Origin: Myxococcales bacterium UBA5297
GTDB lineage: Bacteria; Myxococcota; Myxococcia; Myxococcales; UBA5297
Assembly (NCBI GenBank): GCA_002408385.1
Contig: DHSB01000206.1
Span: 6,255-25,141 of the forward strand
DNA: 18,887 bases
Reading direction: 5' to 3'
This document shows, one piece after another, positions 7,440-15,932 of the stretch (the first letter of the stretch is position 1; every line of letters starts with the position of its first letter). The translations under genes and the position numbers were made by a program. The notes under the pieces were generated by a model, which saw only the letters and a list, made by a program, of their open reading frames with translations, searched no databases and was not told where the DNA came from.

Positions 7440-7910
7440 TCATCGAGAAAGGGTCCTGCCGACCATGAACTTGAGCAGGTCGCCGGAAGAGGCGAGCTTC
7501 TGCCCGAAGTCTTGGGAGACAGCCAGCAGCAGTTTCATGCAAGCCTGCGGCTTCTGCTTCATCAGGGCTCGAAAGTCGGCGGCGGGAATCTCGAGCACCT
7601 TGCTGTCGCTCTCGGCGATCGCCGAGCAGAGGTGTGCGACGGGAGCTCCGTCGCCGAGCAGCGCCATCTGCCCGAGGTGCTCACCAGGGCCCAGGCTGCC
7701 GACAGCGACCTCTCGGCCGTCCTGACCGGCCATCGTCAGCCCCAGACGTCCTTCGACGACAAGGTAGAGCGCCTCCGAAGGCGCTCCCTCGGCGAACAGC
7801 GCGTTGCCCGCGAGCAGAAGTCGGCCGCGCGCAATGCGCGAGAGGATATTCAAGCCGACAGGCGAGAAGTCCTTGAACAGCACACTCTGTTTGAGGAGCG
7901 CGGCGCTCAT
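7440..7910 (-). CDS. Stand-alone cyclic-nucleotide-binding-fold protein, no DNA-binding domain
   Basis: 156 residues from ATG 7910. The body matches the CAP/CRP effector beta-roll: hydrophobic N-terminal helices (ALLKQSVLFKDFS), a strand-turn region with GAPSEALYLVVEGRLGL at about 42-58, and a phosphate-binding-cassette region at about 74-96 (LGPGEHLGQMALLGDGAPVA). There is no helix-turn-helix or other output domain; a short C-terminal helix follows. Two residues that normally contact the cyclic nucleotide appear replaced: the Glu of the GE motif is Gln81 and the Arg of the RxA motif is Val91, so ligand binding may be lost or changed. It lies 46 bp after the gamma-carbonic anhydrase gene and probably ends that operon; the riboswitch promoter follows. 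The ribosome-binding site is weak. It may work by protein-protein contact; partner unknown. Confidence 0.85.
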   Translation of the reverse strand: MSAALLKQSVLFKDFSPVGLNILSRIARGRLLLAGNALFAEGAPSEALYLVVEGRLGLTMAGQDGREVAVGSLGPGEHLGQMALLGDGAPVAHLCSAIAESDSKVLEIPAADFRALMKQKPQACMKLLLAVSQDFGQKLASSGDLLKFMVGRTLSR

Positions 7911-7956
7911 GGTCTGCCTGGATCTCTAGCACGCAGGTAAAGGTTGACCAAGGAGT

Positions 7957-8469
7957 TCAAGGGCGAAGGTAGCTCTCGGCGTAACGCACGTAGTTCGCGG
8001 CGAAGTCCGCGGTCATCTTGCGTTCAGCGTCGCCAAGCGGGCGAGCGACCTTGGCCGGCGAGCCCATCACCAGACTGAACGCCGGCACCTTCGTGCCCGG
8101 GGTGACGAGCGCGCCGGCCGCAATCAAGCACCCTTCGCCAATCTGCGCGCCGTCGAGGACGATGGCGCCCATGCCGACCAGACACTGGTTTCCGATGGTG
8201 CAGCCGTGCAGCGTGACGCTGTGGCCGATGGTCACCCGGTCGCCCAGCACAAGTGGGAAGCGGTCTCGCAGGACGTGCAGACAGCTCAGATCCTGGACAT
8301 TGGTCTCCTCGCCGATACGGATGTAGTTCACGTCACCGCGCACCACGCAGTTGAACCAGATGCTCGAGCGGGCGCCGATCGTCACATCGCCGATTACCTG
8401 CGCGCTCTGCTCGACGAAGACATCGGCGCCGACGACGGGCATTTGTCCTTTGTAGGGCCGCAAGGCCAT
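7957..8469 (-). CDS. Gamma-carbonic anhydrase family protein (YrdA/PaaY-like)
   Basis: 170 residues from ATG 8469 with a GGGAGG site upstream; this is the full usual length. The sequence is a left-handed beta-helix of hexapeptide repeats (IGDVTIGARSSIWF, VTIGHSVTLHGC, LVGMGAIVLDGAQIGEGCLIAAGALVTPGT) with a C-terminal helix. The three metal-binding histidines of the family are present at His65 (SCLHV), His83 (IGHS) and His88 (LHGC), and Arg44/Asp46 in VVRGDVNYI are conserved. Members bind Zn or Fe, and some hydrate CO2, but many YrdA/PaaY-type proteins have weak or other activity (for example a thioesterase role). The SPAKVARPL signature near the C-terminus is typical. It follows the VanZ-like gene by 18 bp, so they are likely cotranscribed. 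The family is certain; the exact reaction is not. Confidence 0.93.
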   Translation of the reverse strand: MALRPYKGQMPVVGADVFVEQSAQVIGDVTIGARSSIWFNCVVRGDVNYIRIGEETNVQDLSCLHVLRDRFPLVLGDRVTIGHSVTLHGCTIGNQCLVGMGAIVLDGAQIGEGCLIAAGALVTPGTKVPAFSLVMGSPAKVARPLGDAERKMTADFAANYVRYAESYLRP

Positions 8470-8487
8470 CCCACGCCTCCCTCGGGC

Positions 8488-8901
8488 TCAGTCTGCTGCC
8501 GACCTGCCGCCCGCAACGGCAACCTGTCGAAGATACAGCAGCCAGTAGGCCAGGCCGCCCAGGGCCGTGCCGACGACGTCAGCGGCCAGGTCCAGCACGC
8601 TCGCAGAGCGCCCGGGAACCATGAGCTGATGCAGCTCGTCGCTCGCTCCGTAGAGCGCGCCGAGCAGCGTCGCCGACAGAAGGGCCATCGAGGGAGCAAG
8701 CCCGTGCCTTCCCATCGCCAGGCCCCGGCACAGCAGGAACCCGAGCCCGCTGTACTCGATCATGTGGAGCACCTTGTCCGCGTGCGGAAACCTGGGGACC
8801 GGCACCGGGGGGTGCTTCATCGCCGACAGGGCGAAGATGACTGCCGCATAGCCCACGAGCGGCCCCCAATACCAGAGCAGCCTACGGGCGGTCCGACTCA
8901 T
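8488..8901 (-). CDS. VanZ-like integral membrane protein
   Basis: 137 residues from ATG 8901, which overlaps the miaB stop codon (ATGA). Four hydrophobic helices are visible, at about 10-27, 48-62, 70-87 and 106-125. The VanZ signature is present: DK..H..EY (Asp42, His46, Tyr50) before the second helix, then SDELHQ with PGR (Asp88, Glu89, Gln92, Arg98) and a further Asp104 ahead of the last helix. VanZ was named for low-level teicoplanin resistance, but most chromosomal members have no known function, and resistance should not be assumed here. The protein lies in the inner membrane. Its place between miaB and a gamma-carbonic anhydrase gives no functional clue beyond cotranscription. Confidence 0.88.
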   Translation of the reverse strand: MSRTARRLLWYWGPLVGYAAVIFALSAMKHPPVPVPRFPHADKVLHMIEYSGLGFLLCRGLAMGRHGLAPSMALLSATLLGALYGASDELHQLMVPGRSASVLDLAADVVGTALGGLAYWLLYLRQVAVAGGRSAAD

Positions 8902-10253
8902 CGCAAGCGCGCCCGCTCGACACCGAAGACGGCATTCGGCGTCGCCGAGGTTATCTCGACCTCGACCAGGCTGCCCGCGGGCGAAGTGCCCTCGTAGTTG
9001 ACCGTTCGGCTCTCCGGCGTCCGGCCGAAGAGCCGGCTCGCGTCCGTCTTCGATGGCCCCTCGACGAGCACCTCGACACGCCTGCCGACGAGCGCACGGG
9101 CGTACTCGAGCGAGACCTCACGCGCGCGCGCCTGAAGGTGCTCGAGCCGGCGCACCTTTTCCTCGTAGGGGACAGCCCCCCATTCCTCTTCGTGCAGCAT
9201 CGCCGCGGTGCCCGGGCGAGGCGAGTAGACGAAGGAGTAGATGTTTTCGTAGCGCACCTGCTCGCAGAGCTGGAAGGTGAGCTCGAAGTCGTCTTCGGTC
9301 TCGCCTGGAAAGCCCGCGATGATGTCGGTCGTCAGCGCTATGCCCGGCCGCACCTGCCGAAGGCGCGCGACTCGCCGCAGGTAGTCGGCCGCGGTGTACC
9401 CGCGGCGCATCCGCTCGAGGATGCGATCCGAGCCGGACTGGACCGGCAGGTGAAACTGCGGGGTGAGACTGGGCAGCTCGCCGAAGACCTCGATGAGCTC
9501 GTCCGACAGATCGGTCGGGTGGCTCGTGGTGAAGCGCACGCGCCAGAGCCCGTCGACGGCGCAGACACGGCGCAGCAGCTCGGCGAAGCTCACCCCGCCC
9601 GCGTAAGAGTTGACGTTCTGCCCGATGAGCGTCACCTCGCGCACGCCAGCCTCGACCATTCCCCGCACCTCGGCGAGCACCTGGTCGACAGGCCGGCTTT
9701 GCTCTCGGCCGCGCGTCCGGGGCACGACGCAGAAGGAACAGACGTTGTTGCAGCCCTTCATCACCGTGACAAGGGCGCTCACCTGCCCCCGCACGCTCTC
9801 CGGATCGGCCGCGGGGAACTGGTAGCTGTGCCTGTCGGCGAAGGTGGTTTGGCAGACGCGCTCGCCTTCGTCGATCCGCTCGAGCATCTCGGGCAGCCGC
9901 GCGATCATGTCCGGGCCGAATACGAGGTCGAGGTAGGGCACGCGCTTGAGCAGCTCGGCCTTGCGCTGCTGTGCGACGCACCCGGCGACCGCGAGGCGCG
10001 TGCCTTTGCTCTCCCTCTGCTCGCGGTAGCGCCCGAGCATCGAGAGCACCTTCTGCTCGGGTTTCTCGCGGACCGCGCAGGTGTTGATGATGATGAGGCC
10101 GGCCGACTCGGCCGAGCCGGCGGGCTCGTAGCCCGCTCGAGCGAGAACCTCGGCGATTCGCGCCGAGTCATACTCGTTCATCTGGCAGCCAAATGTCTGG
10201 ATGTGGTAGCGGCGAGCAGGCCTGCTCCCGCCCGGAGCGGCGATCGGTTCCAT
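8898..10253 (-). CDS. miaB: MiaB: tRNA-2-methylthio-N6-dimethylallyladenosine synthase
   Basis: 451 residues from ATG 10253, with GAAGGGG a few bases upstream. MiaB is a radical-SAM methylthiotransferase that converts i6A37 to ms2i6A37 in tRNAs reading UNN codons. The N-terminal UPF0004 domain has the three Cys of the auxiliary Fe-S cluster (Cys23 in TFGCQMN, Cys59 in NTCAVRE, Cys92 in AGCVAQQ). The radical-SAM motif CxxxCxxC is at 168-175 (GCNNVCSFCVVPRTRGREQSRP). A C-terminal TRAM-like region starts near residue 390. The YHIQTFGCQMNEYDS start separates it from the MtaB and RimO paralogues. It overlaps the VanZ-like gene by 4 nt. miaA, which makes its substrate, lies about 2 kb upstream in the same direction, separated by two CoA-enzyme genes. 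Confidence 0.97.
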   Translation of the reverse strand: MEPIAAPGGSRPARRYHIQTFGCQMNEYDSARIAEVLARAGYEPAGSAESAGLIIINTCAVREKPEQKVLSMLGRYREQRESKGTRLAVAGCVAQQRKAELLKRVPYLDLVFGPDMIARLPEMLERIDEGERVCQTTFADRHSYQFPAADPESVRGQVSALVTVMKGCNNVCSFCVVPRTRGREQSRPVDQVLAEVRGMVEAGVREVTLIGQNVNSYAGGVSFAELLRRVCAVDGLWRVRFTTSHPTDLSDELIEVFGELPSLTPQFHLPVQSGSDRILERMRRGYTAADYLRRVARLRQVRPGIALTTDIIAGFPGETEDDFELTFQLCEQVRYENIYSFVYSPRPGTAAMLHEEEWGAVPYEEKVRRLEHLQARAREVSLEYARALVGRRVEVLVEGPSKTDASRLFGRTPESRTVNYEGTSPAGSLVEVEITSATPNAVFGVERARLR

Positions 10254-10425
10254 GGACCCCTTCGACGAATGCCCGAACCTCCGCGCTGCCGAATACCTGA
10301 CATCGCGCGGCCAAGGCAGCGCACCTTAAGCTCCCGGGCTGCGGCTCGCAACCGGGACGAAACCGGTCGGACGCAGCCGAAGAGACGAGGCGCTGGCTCG
10401 CCGCAGAGCGGCTCGAGCGAGCCGG
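10254..10425. other. Intergenic region with nested inverted repeat
   Basis: 172 bp between the enoyl-CoA hydratase gene and miaB. It holds a nested inverted repeat: GGCTGCG at 10337-10343 pairs with CGCAGCC at 10372-10378, and inside it ACCGG (10351-10355) pairs with CCGGT (10363-10367) around a 7-nt loop. No U-run follows on either strand, so it is not a clear intrinsic terminator. I see no convincing promoter or short gene here. Confidence 0.45.
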
Positions 10426-11211
10426 CTACCGCCCCAGGAACCTCGCGCGACGCTTCTCGAGAAACGCCCTCATCCCCTCCTTCTGATCCTCGGTGCCGAA
10501 GAGCAGGGAGAAGGCCTGCTGCTCCAGCTCGTTGCCGTTGCGCAGGTCTGCGTCGGCGCCCCAGTTGATGACGCGTTTGGCCTGGGAGATGGCGACCGGG
10601 CCCTTGGAAGCGATCTTCCCGGCAATCTCGCGGGCGCGCTCGAGCAGCCTGTCGGCGGGCAGGACCTCGAGCGCCAAGCCGATCTCGGCTGCGCGGGCGC
10701 CGCCGATATGCTCGCCGGTGAAGATCATCTGTTTGGCGCGCTGCCTGCCGATGGCTCTCACGAGGCGCTGAGTGCCGCCGAAGCCGGGGATGATGCCGAA
10801 GTTGACCTCCGGCTGGCCGAACTTGGCTTTTTCCGACGCGAGAACGAGATCGCAGGCGAGCGCAAGCTCGCAACCACCTCCGAGCGCGTAGCCATTGACC
10901 GCGGCGATCGTCGGAATCGCCAGCGACTCGAGCATCGCGAAGGCCCGGTGGCCCAGCGCGGCGAACTCGCGGGCCTCGGCGACGGACATCGAGCTCATCT
11001 CCTCGATGTCCGCACCGGCCACGAAGGACTTGCCCTGGCCGGTGACGATCAGGGCGAGCACGGGCGGAGCGCGCCGCTCACCGAGGCTGCCGAGCGCCTC
11101 GACCATCTCGCGCAGAGTCGCGGTGTTCAGCGAATTGAGCTGCTTTTCCCGAGTGATCGCGAGAACGGCGATGCTCTCCTCGAAGTCGAGGCGGACGTTG
11201 TCGAGCTGCAT
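10426..11211 (-). CDS. Enoyl-CoA hydratase (crotonase family)
   Basis: 261 residues from ATG 11211, chosen because AAGGAGGGG stands directly upstream; an in-frame ATG at 11298 would add 29 residues of non-family sequence. It catalyses syn hydration of trans-2-enoyl-CoA in fatty-acid beta-oxidation or C4-CoA metabolism. The oxyanion-hole segments are intact (SFVAGADIEEM at about 62-72; NGYALGGGCELALACD at 106-121), and both catalytic glutamates are present: Glu115 (GGCE) and Glu135 (FGQPEVNFGIIPGFGGTQRL region). Length and motifs are those of short-chain hydratases (Crt/PaaF/EchA). It lies 250 bp downstream of 3-hydroxybutyryl-CoA dehydrogenase, the next enzyme of the same pathway. Whether the pathway runs toward degradation or toward butyryl-CoA or PHB cannot be decided here, so I give no gene symbol. 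Confidence 0.93.
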   Translation of the reverse strand: MQLDNVRLDFEESIAVLAITREKQLNSLNTATLREMVEALGSLGERRAPPVLALIVTGQGKSFVAGADIEEMSSMSVAEAREFAALGHRAFAMLESLAIPTIAAVNGYALGGGCELALACDLVLASEKAKFGQPEVNFGIIPGFGGTQRLVRAIGRQRAKQMIFTGEHIGGARAAEIGLALEVLPADRLLERAREIAGKIASKGPVAISQAKRVINWGADADLRNGNELEQQAFSLLFGTEDQKEGMRAFLEKRRARFLGR

Positions 11212-11462
11212 CAAGAACCCCTCCTTGTCTGTTCGCGCCGGCCAAAGACACGATCGCTCAAGCTCCCCTTGAGGCCGCGGCGCCAGCGCCCCCCCCATTC
11301 GGTGCCCCCGCGGGCATCACCCGCTCATCCGGCGTCCCCTGGCCACGCCAGGCTGCCTCCGGCGCCAACGAACGGTCGAAGAGTACACAGCGCGAGGCCC
11401 CATACCACCACCATCAGCGGTTCGCCGGCCACCAGGCTCGGTCAGCCTTCGGCGCAGGCCCT
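11212..11462. other. Intergenic region between the two CoA-enzyme genes
   Basis: 251 bp with no supportable gene. It contains a small perfect inverted repeat, CCTGGC-CAC-GCCAGG, at 11338-11352 that could be an operator or a short RNA hairpin, a run of eight C (seen on the plus strand near 11289-11296), and the strong ribosome-binding site of the hydratase at its left end. I see no convincing promoter or intrinsic terminator, so it is unclear whether the hydratase is cotranscribed with the dehydrogenase upstream. Confidence 0.4.
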
Positions 11463-12308
<846 letters not shown>

Positions 12309-12376
12309 GTTCGCACCCGCACTCGAACGGCGGCCCAACGGTCGCCAGGTTGTCCGCTTGGAGACGGCGCAGGTTC

Positions 12377-13372
12377 TTATTCCCCGGCCCCGGTGTCAAC
12401 CTGCCCGCACTCGGAGCGTAGGCGTGCGGCCAGCGCGAGGGCCTCGGGAGGCCAGCCGAGCCATTCCACCAGCGGATCGGCGCGAAACCACGTGAGCTGG
12501 CGCTTGGCGTAGTGGCGGCTCGCCTGCGCGGTCGCGGCGATGGCTTGCTCGACGCTCGCGCGCCCGTCGATGACCTCGAGGGCCTGGGGATAACCGAGCG
12601 CCTTGAGCGCCGGCGCATCGCGCAGACCGCAGGCGACAAGCCCCCTCACCTCCTCGACCAGCCCCGACTCGAACATCGCCCGTGCGCGTCGCTCGATGCG
12701 CCGGTACAGCGCCTCGCGGGGCGGCGAGATGCCGAAGACCCGCGCCCGATAGCGCAGCTTGGCAAACCCGTGCCTCGCCCGCACGACAGAGGGCTTCTCG
12801 CCGGTCAGCTCATGTATCTCGAGGGCGCGGATGACCCTGACCGCGTTGGCAGCCGGAATCTCCGCGGCGCTCTCGGGGTCGATCGCCGCGAGGCGGTCGT
12901 GGAGAGCCGCCCTCCCCTTGCTTTCGGCCAAGGCCTCGAGCCGGGCGCGCAAGGCCGCGTCGGCAGGCGGGATCTCGGCGATACCGAGCAGCAGCGCTCG
13001 AATCCAGAGCCCGGTTCCACCGACGACGATCGGCAGCCTGCCGCGCGCGCCGATAGCCGCAATCGCCTCATCGGCCAGCCGGGCATAGCTGCCGGCCGAC
13101 AGGGACTCGGTCGGTTCTGCGAAGTCGACGAGGTGGTGCGGCACCGCCGCCCGCTCCCGCGCGGTGGGCTTGGCCGTCCCTATCTCGAGATGGCGATAGA
13201 CCTGCTGGCTGTCGGCCGACACGACTTCGCCGCCGAGCTCGCGCGCGAGCTCGATGCCCAAGGCGGTCTTGCCCGACGCCGTCGGGCCGACGATGACGAC
13301 CAGCGCGGGCGCATCGAGCGGCGCCGCCGCAGGCAAAGGCCGCTTCTTGGCGGGAGACTCTCTCCGAGTCAT
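12377..13372 (-). CDS. miaA: MiaA: tRNA dimethylallyltransferase
   Basis: 331 residues from ATG 13372 (MTRRESP). A longer in-frame start at 13456 would run into the upstream lipoprotein gene, and its extension is not family-like. MiaA transfers a dimethylallyl group from DMAPP to N6 of A37 in tRNAs that read UNN codons. The P-loop GPTASGKT is followed by the family motif SADSQQVYRHLEIGTAKPT, then HHLVDF, the VGGTGLWIRALL region and LKALGYPQ; the C-terminal RHYAKRQLTWFR motif is intact. The first roughly 20 residues (basic and Pro/Ala-rich) are not conserved in the family. It begins 19 bp after the stop of the small lipoprotein gene. The product is the substrate of MiaB, encoded downstream. 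Confidence 0.97.
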   Translation of the reverse strand: MTRRESPAKKRPLPAAAPLDAPALVVIVGPTASGKTALGIELARELGGEVVSADSQQVYRHLEIGTAKPTARERAAVPHHLVDFAEPTESLSAGSYARLADEAIAAIGARGRLPIVVGGTGLWIRALLLGIAEIPPADAALRARLEALAESKGRAALHDRLAAIDPESAAEIPAANAVRVIRALEIHELTGEKPSVVRARHGFAKLRYRARVFGISPPREALYRRIERRARAMFESGLVEEVRGLVACGLRDAPALKALGYPQALEVIDGRASVEQAIAATAQASRHYAKRQLTWFRADPLVEWLGWPPEALALAARLRSECGQVDTGAGE

Positions 13373-13391
13373 CGACACGAGGGCCGGCGCG

Positions 13392-13901
13392 CTACTTGGG
13401 CAGGGATACGACCTGTGCCGCCAACTCGTCGGCGCGCTCGGTGACATCCGCGCCATCGCGGGCGAGCCTCACCTGAAAGCGCCCAAGCGCGTTTCCGCTC
13501 CGATCGACGACCACCGCATTGACGAGGACCGACTCACCCGAGACTCCTGTGCTCAAGACCACGTCGCGCGGAGTCTCGAAGACCTTGGCGATCTCCTCGA
13601 TGGACATCGACGTGCCGGTCGTGGTCTCGCGCTCACGCTGGTAGCCGACGAAAGCCCTGATCTGATCAGCGCAGACCACCTGCTTGTCGTTTCGCTCGAA
13701 CAGCGCGCTGCAGAGCACCTGCTCGAACACCGCCGGCACGGGGTTGGCTTCGAGTCCGGGGGCAACTTCGATGGGCCGAACCATGTGCTTGATGCCGTTG
13801 GGCTCGACCGCGGCGCTCGCGCCGACCTCTGCGCCCTTCGAGTGGCTGCACGCGCTCAGCGCGAGAGCGAGCATGGGGAGGATGATAGCTGTGAGTTTCA
13901 T
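13392..13901 (-). CDS. Small lipoprotein of unknown function
   Basis: 169 residues from ATG 13901, which overlaps the stop of the TlpA-like gene (ATGA). It starts with a short lipoprotein signal (MKLTAIILPMLALALSAC, lipobox LSAC, Cys18). The mature part has a helix-rich stretch (VFEQVLCSALFERNDKQVVCADQIRAFVGYQ) followed by beta-strand pairs (VVLSTGVSGESVLVNAVVVDRSGNALGRFQVRL). This order, in which a domain senses or binds and then a strand pair reads like 'level of X' in other myxobacterial lipoproteins, faintly recalls CsgG/LpoB or TolB N-terminal-like folds, but I would not assign a function. Translational overlap suggests it is made with the thiol-disulfide protein in the cell envelope; two internal Cys (in VLCSA and VVCADQ) could be a target of that partner. 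Confidence 0.85.
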   Translation of the reverse strand: MKLTAIILPMLALALSACSHSKGAEVGASAAVEPNGIKHMVRPIEVAPGLEANPVPAVFEQVLCSALFERNDKQVVCADQIRAFVGYQRERETTTGTSMSIEEIAKVFETPRDVVLSTGVSGESVLVNAVVVDRSGNALGRFQVRLARDGADVTERADELAAQVVSLPK

Positions 13902-14494
13902 TTTTTCGCCTCCGTGCCGGCCGGCGGGCTGCCGAGTTGCCTCTCGAGCGTCGCCACGAGGGTCTTGGAAATCTCTTTGTCGTAGCCCCGGCTGACGAAG
14001 GTGATGGCGCCGCTGCGATCGAGGAAGAAGACCGAGGGCAACGGCACCGTCGTGCCGAGGTAGCGGCGCGCGGTGAAGTTGTACTGGTCGCGCGCCACCG
14101 GGAAGGTCACCTTGTGCTCTGCGATCAGCTCGCTCATCCGCTTCTGGCCCTCGGGCTCGCTGTCGATGGAGACCCCGATTATCCGCAGCCCTCGCTCGTG
14201 GTACTTCGCGTGGAGCTTCTGCAGAAGCGGCAGCTCCTTCAGGCAAGGCTTGCAGTGACTGGCCATGAACGAGACGACGATGAGCTTGGCATCCTTGTCG
14301 TCGGAGTCTTCCCCGACGAGCAGCATCGTCCCGGCTCGCGAGCGCCCGGCGGCCTCGGGGTTGTAGATCGGCAAGGCGAACAAGGGCGCGTCGGCACCGA
14401 CCCCGGGCAGCGCCACGTCCTGCCCCTGAGCGGCGAGGTCGGCCGCCGCAAAGATGAGCGCGCCCGACAAGAGCAGGGAAACTGCGCGGGACAT
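13898..14494 (-). CDS. TlpA/ResA-like exported thiol-disulfide oxidoreductase
   Basis: 198 residues from ATG 14494 with GGAGG 6 nt upstream. A signal peptide at 1-22 (AVSLLLSGALIFAAADLAAQ) sends it to the periplasm; a lipoprotein Cys is absent. The thioredoxin fold carries the redox motif CKPC at 81-84 (VSFMASHCKPCLKELPLLQKL), followed by the family pattern IIGVSIDSEPEG and the cis-Pro loop region TVPLPSVFFLDRSG. A longer N-terminal loop (residues 40-68) precedes the motif. Such proteins reduce or exchange disulfides of exported proteins, for example in cytochrome c maturation, but no cytochrome gene is nearby. It follows hisS by 34 bp and overlaps the lipoprotein gene, so they are probably cotranscribed. 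Confidence 0.92.
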   Translation of the reverse strand: MSRAVSLLLSGALIFAAADLAAQGQDVALPGVGADAPLFALPIYNPEAAGRSRAGTMLLVGEDSDDKDAKLIVVSFMASHCKPCLKELPLLQKLHAKYHERGLRIIGVSIDSEPEGQKRMSELIAEHKVTFPVARDQYNFTARRYLGTTVPLPSVFFLDRSGAITFVSRGYDKEISKTLVATLERQLGSPPAGTEAKK

Positions 14495-14528
14495 CCGGAC
14501 CTCCAGGGGTGAGAGGTTTTGGGGTTGG

Positions 14529-15824
14529 TCAGCGCGTCGAGCGGCTACCGGAGAGCTCGTCGAACAGGGACGAGAGCACCACCTCGCGCTGTTCGCCGGT
14601 CGCCATGCGCTTGAGGTTCGCCTTGCCCGAGGCGAGCTCCGACTCGCCGATGACCAAGGTGAAGGTCGCGCCGGACTTGTCGGCCCTGCGCATCTGAGCC
14701 TTCAGCCCGCCTCCTCGCAAATCCTGATCCACGAAAGCTCCCTTGCGCCGCAGCTCGGAGGCGAGCAGCAGCGCTCGCTGTCGGGCCTGCTCGCCGAGCG
14801 AGACGAGGAAGAGCTCCGGCGGCCTCGCACCCCAGGCGTTCTTGGCGGAAAGCAGGGCGAGCCGGTCGAGACCGGCGGCAAACCCGACCGCGGGGACCTC
14901 GGGCCCCCCGAGGTTCTTCACGAGCCTGTCGTAGCGCCCACCGGCGCAGACCGTGTTCTGGCTACCAAGCCCGCCCTCGCCCTGCAGGTGCGAGACGAAC
15001 TCGAACACGGTGCGCGTGTAGTAATCCAGGCCGCGCACGATTCGCGGGTTGACGACGTACTCGATGGACAGCCCATCGAGAAGGCCAAGCAGCGTGGCGA
15101 AGTGCTCGCGGCACGGCTCGCAGAGGAAGGCGTCGACCGAGGGCGCCTCGGCGGTGACCCTCTTGCAGCTCTCGTTCTTGCAGTCGAGCACGCGCAAGGT
15201 GTTGGTCTGCAGGCGCCGCTGGCACTCCGGGCAGAGATCGAGCGCGCGGCTCTTCAGGTAGCCGACGAGCGCCTCGATGTACTTGGGCCGGCAGCTCTCA
15301 TCCCCAAGAGAGTTGATCTCGAGGGTTATCTCGCCAATATCGAGCGAGGAGAGAAAGGCCTGTCCCGCGTCGATGAGCTCGGCGTCGGCGTGCGGGGCGC
15401 TCGCGCCGTAGATCTCCGCGCCCACCTGGTAGAACTGCCGGTAGCGCCCCTTCTGCTGGCGCTCGCGCCTGAACATGGGGCCCAGGTAGTACCAGCGCAC
15501 CAACGGCTCCTGACCGAAGACGTTGTGCTCGATGGCCGCGCGGACCGCCGGGGCGGTGCCCTCGGGGCGAAGCGAGACCATCGTCCCGGCCTTGGCCTCT
15601 CCGCCGCGGTCCTCGAAGGTGTACATCTCCTTGCCGACGATGTCGGTCTCCTCGCCGACCCCGCGCACGAACAGCGCGGTCTTCTCGAGGATGGGCGTGC
15701 GGACCTCGCCAAACCCGAAGCGCTCGAGCGTGCCGCGCGCCTGGTCCTCGATCCGATGCCAGACGCCCATCTGCTCGGGCAGCAAATCGTTCATCCCCTT
15801 GACCGCAGAAATCCGCTCCGCCAC
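14529..15824 (-). CDS. hisS: HisS: histidyl-tRNA synthetase
   Basis: 431 residues from GTG 15824, with AAGGAGGG about 7 nt upstream. Class II synthetase that charges tRNA-His. Motif 2 covers VSLRPEGTAPAVRA and YLGPMFRRERQQKGRYRQFYQ (residues about 84-130). The histidine-specific motifs RGLDYYTRTVFEF and AGGRYDRLV are intact, and motif 3 is VGFAAGLDRL. The C-terminal anticodon-binding domain runs to the end. Between motifs is a Cys-rich insertion (LCPECQRRL, DCKNESCKR, LCEPCREHF), found in many bacterial HisRS and probably zinc-binding. A weak promoter candidate (CTGACG, 16 bp, TAAGGT at 15876-15849) lies between the psd terminator and the gene, consistent with hisS heading a new transcription unit. 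Confidence 0.97.
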   Translation of the reverse strand: MAERISAVKGMNDLLPEQMGVWHRIEDQARGTLERFGFGEVRTPILEKTALFVRGVGEETDIVGKEMYTFEDRGGEAKAGTMVSLRPEGTAPAVRAAIEHNVFGQEPLVRWYYLGPMFRRERQQKGRYRQFYQVGAEIYGASAPHADAELIDAGQAFLSSLDIGEITLEINSLGDESCRPKYIEALVGYLKSRALDLCPECQRRLQTNTLRVLDCKNESCKRVTAEAPSVDAFLCEPCREHFATLLGLLDGLSIEYVVNPRIVRGLDYYTRTVFEFVSHLQGEGGLGSQNTVCAGGRYDRLVKNLGGPEVPAVGFAAGLDRLALLSAKNAWGARPPELFLVSLGEQARQRALLLASELRRKGAFVDQDLRGGGLKAQMRRADKSGATFTLVIGESELASGKANLKRMATGEQREVVLSSLFDELSGSRSTR

Positions 15825-15882
15825 AAGGCCCTCCTTACGACCGGCGCCACCTTAGGCTGCCGGCTTGTTCCGTCAGCCGCGC

Positions 15883-15906
15883 AAAAAGGGCAGCGCTGCG
15901 CCGCCC
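15883..15906 (-). terminator. Intrinsic terminator after psd
   Basis: On the minus strand GGGCGGCG pairs with CGCTGCCC around a CAG loop (8-bp stem with one G-T pair, at 15906-15888), followed by TTTTTG at 15887-15882. Flanking AA/TT can extend the stem. It lies 27 bp past the psd stop codon and before the hisS start, so it probably separates the two units. Confidence 0.75.
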
Positions 15907-15932
15907 TTATAGACGGTTGGCCCTTGCTTGGG

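Noticed and set aside
6253..7725. Plus-strand open frame of 490 codons
   Set aside because: It is antisense to the propeller gene, the riboswitch leader and the cyclic-nucleotide-fold gene; its translation matches no family.
8488..8901. Glycopeptide-resistance reading of the VanZ-like gene
   Set aside because: Chromosomal VanZ-like proteins are widespread without a van cluster; no vanHAX or vanRS gene is near.
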